Origin: an uncultured Acidobacteriia bacterium
GTDB lineage: Bacteria; Acidobacteriota; Terriglobia; Bryobacterales; Bryobacteraceae
DNA: 60,517 nt
NCBI GenBank assembly: GCA_903923395.1
Contig: CAIXXM010000153.1
Coordinates: 1 to 60,517 of the forward strand
Reading direction: 5' to 3'
A program made the position numbers and the translations under genes. Under the pieces are notes generated by a model that had not been told where the DNA came from, did not search any database, and saw only the letters and a list, made by a program, of their open reading frames with translations. The stretch's first letter is position 1; each line of letters opens with the position of its first letter. Of the stretch, positions 60,431 to 60,517 are shown in pieces.

Positions 60431-60517
60431 AAGGCCGTCTGATCTGGCATAACTGGTTTGTCTAGAACGAGTTGAGTCAGAGAGGAGAACGGCCTTTGCT
60501 ATGACAGAGTGTATCCA
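60427..60517 (+). mobile_element. Possible left part of an IS1380-family element
   Basis: GCAAAAGGCCGT (60427-60438) and ACGGCCTTTGC (60489-60499) form a hairpin. It is followed by a GAGGAGA ribosome-binding site (60482-60488) and an ATG at 60501 giving MTECI before the sequence ends. IS1380-family transposases often begin M-T-E-C or M-T-D-C, from which I infer the family. Only five codons are visible, so this is tentative. Confidence 0.35.

Overview
The window looks like a chromosomal segment of an Acidobacteriota member, most likely of the Bryobacterales/Solibacter type. The reasons are three very large Oar-type TonB-dependent receptors with N-terminal carboxypeptidase-regulatory domains, a PSCyt1/DUF1549/DUF1553 protein paired with a DUF1501 protein, a PEP-CTERM protein, a Tat-exported Gfo/Idh/MocA oxidoreductase, several S9 and M28 secreted peptidases, and dense, GC-rich coding sequence. 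This assignment is inference from gene content; no 16S rRNA or other taxonomic marker was compared.

Layout. 1-1.2 kb: the 3' end of a pyruvate phosphate dikinase gene whose conserved tail is missing, then about 0.5 kb without a recognisable gene. 1.2-4.5 kb: a small membrane protein, a minus-strand run (cyclophilin, class A beta-lactamase-like protein, SAM methyltransferase) and a small secreted protein. 4.5-15.8 kb: a 2005-residue protein built of Ig-like (SbsA/Big_5-type) repeats, a frameshifted TPR protein, an AIM24 protein with a zinc ribbon, an S9 peptidase and a PEP-CTERM protein. 15.8-28 kb: two TonB-dependent receptors flanking infC, a PAS sensor protein, a sodium:solute symporter with a hidden 44-residue partner, and a PhzF-like isomerase. 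28-36.3 kb: GH20 hexosaminidase, thiG, tRNA-Met, RNase P RNA, an OmpA-type protein with its domains in reversed order, an M28 peptidase and thiO. 36.3-47.2 kb: a HipA-like kinase-fold protein, a Lys/Ala-rich histone H1-like protein, a lytic transglycosylase, a divergent EF-G paralogue, aroB-ubiE, a lipoprotein/glutathionylspermidine-synthase-like pair, and a VOC protein. 47.2-60.5 kb: two tandem beta-propellers, the PSCyt1-DUF1549-DUF1553/DUF1501 pair, a third TonB-dependent receptor, a Gfo/Idh/MocA protein, and at the right edge what may be the start of an IS1380-type insertion.

How the genes fit together. The overall theme is an envelope- and polymer-degradation-oriented lifestyle: outer-membrane receptors, a secreted hexosaminidase, exported peptidases, a transglycosylase and surface repeat proteins, interleaved with single housekeeping genes (infC, aroB, ubiE, thiG, thiO, rnpB, tRNA-Met). 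Strong intrinsic terminators separate most units. Clear co-transcribed sets are cyclophilin/beta-lactamase/methyltransferase, phzF-like/44-aa/symporter, aroB-ubiE (GTGA overlap), lipoprotein/ATP-grasp, and DUF1549/DUF1501.

I saw no CRISPR array, prophage or classical defence island. The most unusual items are the PPDK gene without its catalytic tail, the domain-reversed OmpA protein, the EF-G paralogue with Ser in place of the switch II His, the beta-lactamase-like protein with an expanded omega region, the hidden symporter partner, the repeat giant, and two palindromic elements that share outer arms but not cores. I did not find a convincing, wholly new multi-gene system.
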